In this document: positions 36,879 to 49,974 of the stretch, piece by piece
Position numbering within the stretch: the first letter of the stretch is position 1
How the letters are laid out: each line of letters opens with the position of its first letter
Origin: Urechis unicinctus
Lineage: Eukaryota; Annelida; Polychaeta; Xenopneusta; Urechidae
Direction: 5' to 3'
NCBI GenBank assembly: GCA_034190875.2
Contig: CM067348.1
Span: forward strand, 28,884,163-28,948,162
DNA: 64,000 nucleotides
Made by a program: the position numbers and the translations under genes
Notes under the pieces: generated by a model
Databases searched by the model: none
Seen by the model: only the letters and a program-made list of their open reading frames with translations
Told to the model about the DNA's origin: nothing

Positions 36879-37109
36879 AGTCAAAACAATAGATATGCAA
36901 GCATTGTGACTTTTGAGATAGAAGATAACAATTCAGTCAATCGGTGCGTGAACTCATGTCTACGATTGCTTGGCAGGTTTACCTTTGGAAGCTGCAAAGT
37001 TATATTCACGGTCCCATATACGATCTTCGTAACCGGATATAGCATACACAAACATTCATTTGATACAATGCGGCTCGGTTCGCTCTACTTGAATTGCCGC
37101 TGCTTCTAA
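36879..37109 (+). CDS. Candidate WSC-like exon (copy 1)
   Basis: It starts after TTTTTGTGTGTAG, a good acceptor, and is open for 76 codons to TAA. It reads SQNNRYASIVTFEIE, then NNSVNRCVNSCLRLLGRF, then TFGSCKVIFTV, and ends YLNCRCF. The N-x-S-V-x2-C-x3-C-x3-L-G-x-F-x-F-x3-C order is like a WSC domain, a Cys module common in extracellular carbohydrate-binding proteins. The usual Cys-x-Cys-Gly at the second half is not exact, so the family call is tentative. An internal donor may end the exon earlier. It lies between the 77-nt exon and the terminal exon at 37563, all in one orientation. Copy 2 differs near the end by a one-base shift. Confidence 0.4.
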   Translation, partial: SQNNRYASIVTFEIEDNNSVNRCVNSCLRLLGRFTFGSCKVIFTVPYTIFVTGYSIHKHSFDTMRLGSLYLNCRCF

Positions 37110-37562
37110 GTTAATGTTGTAACTTATCGTTCATTCACGAAACCACCGGATTCATCATTGTGACGCATATCGTCACCAACACAAACACACAAGCTGGATA
37201 ATTGTAGGAATATATTTGGCAATAACTAACTAATCGATGTTGATTTGCTCGTGAAGGCATTTATGCTTCGAACACAGCTCTAAGTACTATTACGGAATGT
37301 GGGAATAGAGTTTTACAGACCTTCACAGCTAGTATACCACGGTACATATTTTATCTGACGGTAGTTATGCAAAACCCCTCAAGACAGCTATTTATTGTAT
37401 TGTGCATCCGTTAAAAAAGAGGTTTTGAGGGAACCGCAATCGATTAAAGCTTATATTGTAAACGTATGTCGGTATTGGATGTATTCATTATTTTGGATGA
37501 ACGACTTGATGCTCGTTTATTTGCAATGTAAATGTATCTTTACATAAACCATAATGTTGCAG

Positions 37563-37781
37563 ATAAACCACTCATTTAACAAACCTTATTTGCTTTATCA
37601 TCGGACGCAAGGGCGTTGGGTATTTGGTGTATATATATCACCTATTTTTTATCGTTGTTGGCCCAATTGCTGGATTATAAAAGTTGTGCCTTTAATTGGC
37701 TTGAATAGTCCTGTTAGAATACGACTTGGTATCGCGGATGGTTTAAGTAGCTGTATATCTCAAAAACGATGTGCCCACTAA
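37563..37781 (+). CDS. Candidate terminal coding exon, Cys/Trp-rich (copy 1)
   Basis: It follows ATAATGTTGCAG, a usable acceptor, and is open for 72 codons to TAA. It reads INHSFNKPYLLYHRTQGRWV, then CWPNCWIIKV, RIRLGIADGLSSCIS and ends KRCAH. Copy 2 (59642-59860) is almost identical. The reversed old copy (18659-18898) keeps the frame across 3-nt and 24-nt indels, with many synonymous changes near the end and the same stop. This is the best-supported coding piece in the window. The Tyr-Leu-Tyr ... Gly-x-Trp core recurs in the frame at 53960. No family is recognised with confidence. Four cysteines suggest an extracellular or secreted protein. Confidence 0.6.
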   Translation: MNHSFNKPYLLYHRTQGRWVFGVYISPIFYRCWPNCWIIKVVPLIGLNSPVRIRLGIADGLSSCISQKRCAH

Positions 37782-38049
37782 GTCTCCGCTTTGTTGATAT
37801 CCGAGCGATTGAACGAGTCCGATGATTACATCAGAGCCCACATTAAAATTTTGTTAACAATTACCATTCTACTGCTTGCTGCTAATCAATATTGTAAACC
37901 CTAACCAAATGCTAGTAAAGGTCACCATATTCGAATAATTCTACCGGGGCTTTAGATTTGAATTCCAAGTGATCAAGGTGATGCTCAGTCACAAGTGAAC
38001 ATCAAGCCGGCGTTTTCCTCCTGGTAGTCAATAAGCTTGTAAACACAGA

Positions 38050-38955
38050 GTCTTAATCTATGGTCACGTACTGATGACAACCATCTCTGTCTTGACAATC
38101 AGCGGCAGGTGTTACCAACTAATCAACCTGTAGAGCCGCATCATTCTAGCTTATCGGTTCCCTATGGAAAACCAAACTAGCCAACAGACCGCAATATTGA
38201 AATAATGCAGCTTTAGTATAGTTAGAGGCAGATTATAATGAAATGGTATTGCTCGAAATGAAAAAATATTATGACTCAGTTTCTGATCGCACATTAGCCT
38301 AATGTAGGATTGCCGTGGTTATTGCAAAGAAGACTGACAGTAATGGCCTTTAGGCAGGTACTTTATTAAGCTCGTATATTCAGCTGAGATCCTGTTACGG
38401 TCAAAAAAGTATTTACTATATCAATCATTGCTGTGAAAGACCAGCGACTTTCAGCACCTATGCGATGCTGTTAAACAAAGCGCTTTGCCAATACATTGTT
38501 ACACGAGCAGTCAATGTCTGTCCTTACATTCGCAAAACTGTATAATTGCAGCGATTTAAGGTCCATTTAAGCAATTTGTTCTAGCCACAAGCATCTAAGA
38601 ACCAGCAGTTAATTCCAATGCTGCCGAACCGACAAATATGACATTACAATAGCACTTATATGCGCATCTCCAAAATGTTTATGTTTATATACTACGCTTA
38701 CGAGGACAGAAGATTTTTTGCTGATAAGGCATTTCCTAACGCGTAGCTGTTTTCTGCGCTATGCACGATGCTTTTATACCGTCCACAAATTAATTCCATA
38801 TTCAATAATTTACAAAATAGTAGTACACTCATTGTGTTTATCGTCATAAATTTCTTCAAATCAGATGTTTTTCTCTCAATATTCAGATCATGATATCGTA
38901 AGATGCCGAGTATGGTAATACAAAAAAGCTTAGGACTTTGCAATCTCCTTCGTCC
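38050..38955. repeat. Block shared with 54340-55185, 60160-61044 and, reversed, 17700-18250
   Basis: A four-copy segment. Phrases such as TAGGATTGCCGTGGTTATTGC and CTTTCAGCACCTATGCGATGC recur with divergence. No coding frame is conserved across all copies. The long minus frame at 38698-39003 runs opposite to the exons and is broken in the older copies. Confidence 0.85.
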
Positions 38956-38968
38956 TCTGATGTGTGGA

Positions 38969-39395
38969 GCAAGTGAGTGATTGAGAATAGGGTATAACGG
39001 CACACCAAGACGTATGTGTTATATGGCGCCTAGAAAGGTTAATAGATAAGTTTGACCTGATTAAGCAGCCGCCTTCTAAGATAAATGGACAAAAGAGGGT
39101 CATACAAGTGGATGATGATGAAAAAGATAAAAATCAAATAGTATCCTAGGGCAAGTCACCACCAGCCGATTGACTGGACCAGGCCACTCCAGCCTCTCGT
39201 CTAGGTGAAATCCGGGCCAGAGTGGTGAGTTGCAGATATGGCCCTCAAAAGGACCTCTCCACTCAACCACTTGGATCCCATTGTCCACCAACACGAGTCG
39301 CAACCCACGGCCAACCGGTTGCCCCCTATTAGTCGCCTCTTACGACATGCAGGAGGATACAGTGGACCTATTCTACCCCCGCACCCACAGGGGTG
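38969..39395 (-). mobile_element. SINE-like insertion with target-site duplication
   Basis: 427 bp, GC-richer than the surroundings, flanked by direct repeats CTGATGTGTGGA at 38957-38968 and 39396-39407. The older copy at 55186-55197 has a single uninterrupted CTGATTTGTGGA, an empty site. On the minus strand it begins CACCCCTGTGGGTGCGGGGG at the junction, with CATGTCGTAAGAGGCGACTA some 45 bp in, a phrase I associate with widespread invertebrate short repeats. No reverse transcriptase, so non-autonomous. Orientation is inferred from that phrase lying near one end. Open frames inside it (39100-39303, 39230-39472) are incidental. Confidence 0.8.
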
Positions 39396-39729
39396 CTGAT
39401 GTGTGGATATTACGCCAATCTATGTCCGTAGCCATCGATCACAATTTCATTCTGGTTACGACGGTGATATAATAAATCCCTTCATATAATACAATTTGTA
39501 GCGGGATATCATGGATATAAAAAATTACTTATTTGCATGCGTAGTCGTCTTAAGTTATTTGTACCGTAGACCAGTATAAACAATTTATATGTGTTTCATG
39601 AATCACTATGGTTGTACGTGAACGTTATAACCATTTGTTATCCCTGTATACCCATTTATGCATATACATGTAATTATACATATATGGGTATATACATATT
39701 CACATATATACAAACACATATATCTATAA

Positions 39730-39731
<2 letters not shown>

Positions 39732-39768
<37 letters not shown>

Positions 39769-39788
39769 TATATACATATATATATATA

Positions 39789-39864
<76 letters not shown>

Positions 39865-40062
39865 TACATATATATATATATATTTATATATATATACATA
39901 TAATAATATATATATTTATATAAACACGTTATACTTATACATATTTATTTATGAACACATGTGTATATATATTTAAAAATAAATATACATATATATGTAA
40001 TAACATATATATATATAAAATATATGTATATAAATAAATATATGTATATATATATTTATAAG
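39732..40062. repeat. Complex (AT)n / ATATACAT field
   Basis: Interrupted AT and TACATA repeats. Copy 2 has the same field at 61819-62155 with different internal lengths. Confidence 0.95.
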
Positions 40063-40232
40063 TCCCCGAGGGATGGTGAACGGCAATTAAAATTGCATAA
40101 ATGTCTGTACGTGATGAAGAATCATATAATGGGACCGCGGCGAGAAGCTGTTTTCAAACTATAGTCTGGCCTTACGATGAGACTGCAACCTCTTGTGAAA
40201 TATTTACTGAGGGACTTATGGACTTTCTGGTG

Positions 40233-40271
40233 TTTGTCGACGTATATTACGTCGTAAATATTGTCGACAAA
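40233..40271. repeat. Small perfect inverted repeat
   Basis: TTTGTCGAC (40233-40241) and GTCGACAAA (40263-40271) flank a near-palindromic ACGTATATTACGT-containing loop. Conserved in copy 2 near 62333-62371. Function unknown; possibly part of a retroelement. Confidence 0.6.
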
Positions 40272-40729
40272 AATTAGTTGTTAGTCATCAAAAAGGAAGC
40301 GTTGGCAATCACCATGGACCTCATAGAGAATCTCATTTCAACAAGTAGAGCTTGCCAGTTATGGATGTCAAAACACAAAAGAAGATGTTAAAATATTCGA
40401 CATGAAACCAGTAACAGCAGACCATTTTAGCTGTATCAAACTGAATCTTTGACCAATGAAACATTCGATATTCATGAGTAGGTAGAACGATGCAGCTGAG
40501 TGATCGCTGCATTGGATATTAATTTGTAAAAACTGTACGTTAATATGCAGTTAGTAAGATTAACTTATGTGTTACATATCATATTGTATAACAATTGTGG
40601 AGAATGTCAGTCTGCATGAATGTCAAATTACTACTTCTTAATGGGTAGTCAATAATAAATTCCAGGTATTATATAAAAGCACCTTTACCAACTCGAGCAA
40701 TAAAACATGTTTGTTTGCATACCCTGTCG

Positions 40730-41673
40730 TCATGGCATCAAATATCCGACAAAATCAAGTTTCTTTTTAGCATCATTACAATTCTTGCCACGTTTAGATT
40801 TATGCCCACTGACTTTTTCAAACAAGCTTCATAAGACAGAAACTTGTTGTGGTTGAGTTCCGAATTCTCTTTTTGAACGACCTGCTTCTGACGGGGAACG
40901 GAAAGGATCAAGATTATCGATGAATACTTTCTTAAATGGAACGCTAATCAAAGGCATTCTATCATGCAGTGTTCAACGAATTACACATTTGCTAATGGTT
41001 CGAAGGCCAACATCTCATGACCTGCAAAGTCGCCAAAGAGCGTCCGTTATTATGAACAGCCACTTACTGATCCGCGTTTTGCCCAATTCTGCGAGGTCGG
41101 ATGGGGCTCGCTCACAGAGATAGACAGCCAGATCGAGAGCAGCGTCATTCGTGAACTGCTTTAAAGAAGTGAAATGACTTCTTCGTTTTTGACCATCCAT
41201 CCAAGAAGGTAGTTATTGATCTCAACAAATTCATCATGTTCTTCCAAGGGTTTTGCCTGGTATTCATAATCAGTAAAGCACATGTGGTAAATAACGCTCT
41301 CTTCATTAGATCATATTGGCAAGCGATCATCATTCTCGAACATGTATTCAGAATCGTGCCAGTCAGGAGCGCAAAGAGAGCAATTGCCCATTCCCTTACA
41401 TCCTAATATTATAGCGTTGCGAATCTTACAAAGCGCAACTATCTGTTTCTTCTCGCCATCAACAAGCGTTGGTAGCTCCTGGTCGCTCATCTCTGGTGTT
41501 GCTATGGGTGCTCGGCTGGCACTCTTGGTCATATTCAGCTGCCTGTAATACCCGCGCTATGCCTTCACAATAGCAAGCGTGCTTTATTGCGACTCTGTCT
41601 CGAGCTATCTTGTTCGGTCGGAACTGCTTCTCTGCTCCGTTTCCGCTTTAAGCATTCTTAGAATCGATTCCAT
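40730..41673 (-). pseudogene. Gypsy-type Gag pseudogene (copy 1)
   Basis: The minus strand carries a frameshifted Gag of an LTR retrotransposon. Start context MESILRMLKAE at 41673, then (other frames) WHDSEYMFE and MMIACQYDLMKRALF, the capsid N-domain region. Next comes FTNDAALDLAVYLCERAPSD, then LAELGK, the capsid C-domain motif with its Asp-Leu-Ala and Glu-Arg-x-Pro landmarks. The end holds a degenerate zinc-knuckle-like LFEKVSGHKSKRGKNC. Several frameshifts and stops separate these parts, so it cannot make a capsid. Two short stretches (12 and 17 nt) present in copy 2 are missing here. No LTRs or pol found. Described as read; breaks left as they are. Confidence 0.65.
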
Positions 41674-41789
41674 TTACTCTTCACTGTTTCTGCATCCAAC
41701 CGGCAAAATGAATCTATCCGTTGCACACATGGTGAACTTAACCTATAAATACCAACTCAGTAGCTAATCCTGACAACAGTCAATCCGTC

Positions 41790-43905
41790 AAAAATTCACG
41801 TGGCGCTGTTTTGTTATCCATCACTATCCTCTGACAATGACACGAATATACTCAACAGCATATTTTGGCAAGCTCACCAACTTCAGTAACAGCATGTCGA
41901 CACACATAACGTAATGACCCGCTCGAGTCATACAGTGTAGACATTTTTCAACTACTGGGCTTGTTTCACTTGCTTAGGCCTGGGGTCGGTAGCTGCCATC
42001 CACCACTACACCACTATACTCAATAAACGCAATTACTTGTTATATATTGAAGTGGTTATTTTAGAAATGATTTTGACTGCTCGTTTCTTGAAGTTATATT
42101 ACTAAAAGCCATTACATGTGAGCTGAAAACGTACAAACTGTGAGAGCGAAACTCAAGCTGACATCTCCTGATAACACTCTCTTCTGGCGTGATTCTTTAG
42201 GTGCCTTAAGTGAGGGTTGGCGCTCTCATTTATGTCGAGCGAACAGAAATCTGATAAAATTAATTGCATACTATCGGTCCGAAAAGTCTATAAAATCGAG
42301 ATTTATGTCAGTCGAGGCGAGGTAAATTTTAAAACTTAACATCACACGAACATTTGTTTAAGCGCAATTAAAGATGTAAAATGTCTTACGCTGGTATGAA
42401 GCAGCATGTCAGGTGGACAATCAGCCTAGCGATGTCTGGTGTAGGAGAGGTAGATGTCACTCGGAACGGTGCTGTTGCCAAGAAACAGCCATACTTTACG
42501 ACCAGGAGACATGACAAAGATTTGCAAATTGATAAGCTGCTGAGAGTTATATAAGTTCAGATCGCCATAAGGGCATAAAAGTGCGCCAATATGGGAGTTG
42601 TCGGCAAAGCAGATAATGTTGTCATAGCAATGCATACATAAACTGCTCTTGCTAACTCCGATACATCAATGCAAAATCAATTGATCCACCACGTCAAAAG
42701 CCTAAACCATTTTAAATCAACAAGATTTATGATCTCGGATAAAATTCAGTACAACAATTTAATAACACAGCGCTTCTCCTCGCGTTTCTAGTTCATATAG
42801 ACCGTAGAATGATGTTAGGAATAGAAGATCGAGTTTATCAGTGGAGGTCAAAAGCTCTGGACCGATGTTGAAAGTGTTAATGATTCATTTGATGTTCGGT
42901 CTATTGAAATACTATACTGCGCTAACACATGAAAAAGAAAATGACACCTGCAATGTCACGCCATTCAAGAAATACGACATTTGCACATACGCATGATTAA
43001 TGACATAGTCACCTGCACATAAAAGCGGCGCGAGAGAACTGGTACTTGCCAATACATGAGATTCGGAGATACAACACTTGTACAAAAAAAATGTCGCCAT
43101 AAATGCTTGATATAAAACGCAAGAGGCTTTCCCATGTCTGTAGATATTAAGCTAGGCAGTATGATAACGGTTTTAAGCGCCGCGAGGGACTGCACCTTTT
43201 AATCGTCGATACTTTTGAACATGTTGTCCTGATGTCGTGAGAACATCACATTTAATTCCAGAAGAGGGATGATATTTCAATGTATTGGAGCATATATGTC
43301 TTGTATGATCTCTAGACGCGTTGACGGGCCATCTCAGTTCTTCTGCATCGTAGAGCTGCAATATAAACAGAAAAACAAGTGACAGTACACTTAATGATGG
43401 GCAAACCACGTGACCACGTCCAATGCGCTCCATTGATCACCGTCTAATGTCATGTTGCAATCTCATGAGGCAAGAAGATCAATGATTCATTTGCATTTTA
43501 TCATCTGTGAAGATATATTCCGCAAGTTCTTAAGATATGAACCCACTGAAATAAAATATATTGGGGAATCGAACGCCTTGATTTGTTTATTTGGTCCAGC
43601 AATCAATCACCTGAGTTATTAGCTTACTTAACCACATGTAGATCGAATTTGCGAAATATACCCAAACTTCTACTGTGTTTATATTGTATCGATGTATCAG
43701 CCACTGTAGACATATCCTTGTTAACAAAACAAACATTACTTACACCGCTGTGAAGCGAGTTTGATGTAATCCCTTAAAATTCAGTCATGCCTCAAGATTG
43801 CAGCAAAACAAACTCGGTGTTGAGTGAAACGTGTTGTGTTGGGTTGGTAAAGGTGAGTTTAACTTATTCTACATTTCGTTATAGTACTCCTGTAAGTTGA
43901 GTCTG
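41790..43905. repeat. Inverted copy of 24330-26760
   Basis: Reverse-complement partner of the 24-26 kb block, immediately upstream (minus-strand sense) of the Gag relic. It contains the paired exon 43173-43355. The Gag itself is not visible in the 26-kb copy, so the duplication ends or diverges near 41.8 kb. Confidence 0.85.
43173..43355 (-). CDS. Candidate terminal coding exon, partner of 24934-25116
   Basis: On the minus strand it begins after a strong 3' splice site (CTTGTTTTTCTGTTTATATTG ending in CAG) and is open in phase 0 for 60 codons to TAA. It reads ASRDHTRHICSNTLKYHPSS, then GIKCDVLTTSG, then VQKYRRLKGAVPRGA. Same length and stop position as the partner 18 kb away; the acceptor is better here. 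Whether either is expressed is unknown. No family recognised. The end is basic (KYRRLK) and the only cysteines are in the middle. Confidence 0.45.
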   Translation of the reverse strand, partial: LYDAEELRWPVNASRDHTRHICSNTLKYHPSSGIKCDVLTTSGQHVQKYRRLKGAVPRGA

Positions 43906-44089
43906 AGGATTATATATTTATGTTGGTTAATACCAGCGAGCTACATGATTATCAATGGTTTTCAAAGCAATCACCATAAATCGGTGGCTAACTTGACAGT
44001 TAACTCAAACATAATCATGATTGTCTGTGGTTGAGAGATATGAGCGATATGTACGTCCGCTTATATGTTGCATTAATCACCGCATTCAT

Positions 44090-45015
44090 TATATGTCCAA
44101 TGTGCAGTCCTGCGGCTACATCACTTCTCTTGCAAACTAAGTATAACGTTTATTCGGTATATTTTGGTTCCTCATCCATTGATTCTGCATCCTTGCGTTG
44201 TTATGACTCCCTTATTTACTGTTGCAGACAATAGCTTAGGTGCTTTCAAAAAGGCCGACACAAATTCCGTAAATTCCGGCATAACCTTGCAAATGCATTC
44301 GTTTACAATGTTATAGTCAGCACGGCGAAGCTTTGTGCAATGAACATGGGGGTTTAAAATGCAGTTAGATTGCCTCGTTACTTGAAATCGAGAAGCAAAA
44401 CGATATTTTGAATAAAGGCACGTCGTACAAACTGTTTGAATGGATAGTATGATTAATAGCCAGTATTTGAAGGGCGGCTTTTCAATCTAGTGGTGTATTG
44501 GTAATGAATACAATGTTAAGCACTCGCGGGATGACGATGCTCACTATCGGAGTAGTTATGTACATTCCACAAAGCTGTTGCTTATTAACGTAAATTCGGC
44601 CACTGCACTGTAACGACAACTGAAATCTGGCCTACCAGTTGTCAGATTTATCGACTCAAAGTCAGTTGTGTCTATATTTATACTGAACTACACTTCCGGA
44701 TGTTTTACCGTCACCCACTATCACATTTGATCTCGGCACGTGCAATTTGATATCTCACAAGGACTGATGGACATCTCATATAAACAAGAAAAGACCTGGC
44801 TTTCGCTAACGGCGGAATGACGCCAGGTCTCCCTAGTCTTATCGGAACCTTGTCAGAAGCTATGCGAAAACTTCATTGATATTGCGACAACCTCAAACAA
44901 CTCAAAGTTATAAATGAGAGATTTATGATTGCGTTATGGCAACTCTACAAATATGGTAGCGTTATCGGATTCACACGTATCACATTAACTTGAAAATGAG
45001 CCATTCAGGAGCTTG
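44090..45015. repeat. Inverted copy of 19320-20260
   Basis: Reverse-complement partner of the 19-20 kb block. It keeps a good splice acceptor at 44226-44227. Confidence 0.85.
44228..44316 (+). CDS. Candidate short terminal exon
   Basis: It follows CCTTATTTACTGTTGCAG, a strong acceptor, and is open for 28 codons to TAG: NSLGAFKKADT, then GITLQMHSFTML. The reversed copy at 19986-20087 ends at the same stop without indels and with several synonymous changes, but has lost the AG. Very short, so chance is possible. The splice site and the paired stop are the main support. Confidence 0.35.
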
Positions 45016-45459
45016 GTATGAATGCGTTTTTTACTTGAGTTTTGCAATTATCTCATCATCCTGCTGAGGTTATGCAGAGCAGTTATTCAGCTTTTGAGTG
45101 AAAGAATATCTCACAAAAATCTACTCTGTGCAGCGAACATGACTCATCATCGTATTTCATATCGAGAGATGTTGTTTAGTATCTCGCATGTACTTGATAA
45201 CATTAAATATCAATTATATAAAGGTCATTCGTCATATGAAATCTTGCTTTTTTTTTATGTCATTGTAACTGACGTGCTACACTTTGTCTTGCAAATAACC
45301 ATTTTTATATCCCATCCCGATTAACTAGTTATCGCAACCAATTTTGTACGCTGCAGAAGCTTGTTCTTTCGTTATGCACGAGTTGCTGTTGATAATGAGA
45401 TTTCGTTAGGCTGAACAATATGTGATTCATTTGACCTGCATTTGTACAAAATATTTCAC

Positions 45460-45680
45460 ATGCTTTTCTGGCCATACCTTACCCAGATATGAAACAATAT
45501 ACTGTTATTGCTTTGCAAGCTATCCTTTTTAGACTGCTTATTTAGATTAGCGATCTACTCATACGTTGCTTAAAGTCATATATTATTTAAACCGGGCCAT
45601 ATTTGTTATCAAACCAAGAGTGTAAAATTATACAACTTAACACTCATCTGCCTCTAACCTTCATGTAATCTTCAACAAGA
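45460..45680. repeat. Direct repeat with 53290-53470
   Basis: Shared CTGGCCATACCTTACCCAGA-like, GCAAGCTATCC, AAGAGTGTAAAATTATACAA and CTCATCTGCC phrases. In the 53-kb copy the homology begins directly after an (AT)n tract. Confidence 0.75.
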
Positions 45681-45796
45681 TAGCACGATGTCCCACTAAT
45701 GCGCAAAAGCAAGTCGAGATTTATCCAGCGTGGTGCTCAAGAGGTTGAATTCAACATTGATACTTCACATCACACTAACTAGCCCACAAGTTCAGC

Positions 45797-46080
45797 AAAC
45801 AAGTGTTAGCGTCTGCCCCTGTGATGAAGCAGCGTGCCAGAGCAACATCTTGCCCAACGATGTCGTATGCAGGAGCGTTAGAGGTAACGCGGGAAGAAGC
45901 TGGGGGCAAATGGAAAATATTGACCGAGTGACTAATAAACCGTGGACAGTTTCTGTGGCTTCAAATCTCAATAAAGGGCAACGTAGTGTGCCATTATGGG
46001 ATTTATCTCCATCGCCAGATTTTGTCACCGTGACAATAGGTGCACTAACGGATTTGCTCACTCCATACAGCAATCAATAA
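45797..46080 (+). CDS. Candidate coding exon, unknown protein
   Basis: A branch-point-like CACTAAC precedes TTCAG, after which the plus strand is open for about 94 codons to TAA: QTSVSVCPCDEAACQSNILP, then GNAGRSWGQMENIDRVTNK, and near the end DLSPSPDFVTV. GC content is clearly higher than on either side, and the composition is protein-like (acidic, Asn/Ser/Thr, four Cys at the start). No paralogue in the window to test it. The minus strand is also open over most of it (45792-46073), so the frame choice is not certain. Family unknown. Confidence 0.35.
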
Positions 46081-46089
46081 ATCCATCAA

Positions 46090-47450
46090 GTGAATCAATT
46101 TGGCTGCGTCAATCAGCACGATTGTTCACCTCAGCAGAGAATCGTTGTAGCTATTTAGTTATGACAAAATTGTCCTATCTTTCATAATGGCTTTATCATT
46201 AAACCGGAAATGCATCGTGTATTAAGTCAAGGCAATTAAACGACCATGATGATCCACCTTGTTGGTATTATAACTCACTTACGCTCGCATATACCGAACC
46301 AATGCTTATTCCAGCAACATCATGATTAATAATTTGACGAATCTTACAATAACGCGGGTATGATATATATGCATCATGTTACTCGTAGCTGTTAAATGGG
46401 CATGTTACCGCCTTCATCACCTTGCTCCAATTACTCTTGTGATATAATTTGACAGTTTTGCTTATTGTGGCGGCGGAAACTTCGCTAAGACTAGGGATAG
46501 GGTCATCTAAGGATGGAGACGACATCAAAGAAGGACCTGCCTCTTTTTCAGCTCAGAAAGGAACAATGGCCCTCCATCCGATCTGTATTTTGTATTCTAA
46601 CAAATACATCTCATTTAAACAAACAGAAATTGAACCGAATATCAATGTGGAATGAACTTAACGATTGCTACAATTAACGGCTCGTAAATATACGGTTTAC
46701 ATATATGATGAACTTCGAATGTGGAACTCGCAGCGAGCAATTTATCGTTATATTGGCAGTAATAACGTCGGATTGTTGCATGAACGTATTTATGAAAAAT
46801 ATTGCCTGCAGACTAGACTGCTAGTTATAGAGGAAATCTACAACGCTATTTCTTTGAGCATGCTTGGCTCGATGAACATCTTTCACCTGCTATTACTTTG
46901 AAATGATGCTTTTGTATTCATTTATTCTTTGACTTTGCTCTGCACAATTGTAACACATACATGTTAATGTCCTGTTAGCGCATTGCCAATTTTATCGGAC
47001 CTGCTGACATCTTCGTCTAGTATAAACACAGTACGGAACTAGAAAATTGTCATTGTTATGCTGACGTTAAAAGTTGATTGCTCAGGTAGATGGTACTGTC
47101 CGGATGGCAGCTGCTCTTATAGCGTGAGTAAATGGCGCCTCGCAGGATAAATGCAGTTACTTCCTCGTAATGTTATACAATCGTGCCGTTTATATGGCAG
47201 GCCCCAAAGTGTATAATAAGAAACGTTTGTGGTAACTCAGACGGATGTGCACCGTACAAACAATAATATTCACAATCGTGCTTCTGTTTGGTAATGACAT
47301 ACACTATTAGGGGTAAAACCTATAAGTGAAACTGTTCTAAATACATGCAAGCAAGTACCTTTTAAATGCACCTATTTTTAAGAAGATATCACGCCCGAAG
47401 TTTCGCAAGATGTTACCTGCTTAGCAGACAAAATATGCCTTAGGTTTTCA
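46090..47450. other. No recognisable features
   Basis: Short frames at 46449-46655 and 46665-46901 have no domain and no copy in the window. Confidence 0.5.
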
Positions 47451-47467
47451 TAACCCTAGGCAGCCTC

Positions 47468-49965
<2,498 letters not shown>

Positions 49966-49974
49966 TCAAAAACA

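Larger units (their letters stand above)
39500..40730. other. AT field and unassigned sequence left of the Gag relic
   Basis: Holds the (AT)n field 39732-40062 and a small inverted repeat at 40233-40271. It occupies the position where pol would follow gag on the minus strand, but I read no protease, RT or integrase motif here. Confidence 0.5.

Noticed and set aside
39100..39472. Open frames on both strands, repeated at 61188-61560
   Set aside because: They lie within the GC-richer SINE-like element and are identical only because the block is duplicated.
40080..40730. Gypsy pol downstream of the Gag relic
   Set aside because: No protease, RT, RNase H or integrase motif could be read in any minus-strand frame.
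41342..41548. 68-codon plus-strand frame, repeated at 63468-63674
   Set aside because: Antisense to the Gag pseudogene; conserved only through the recent duplication.
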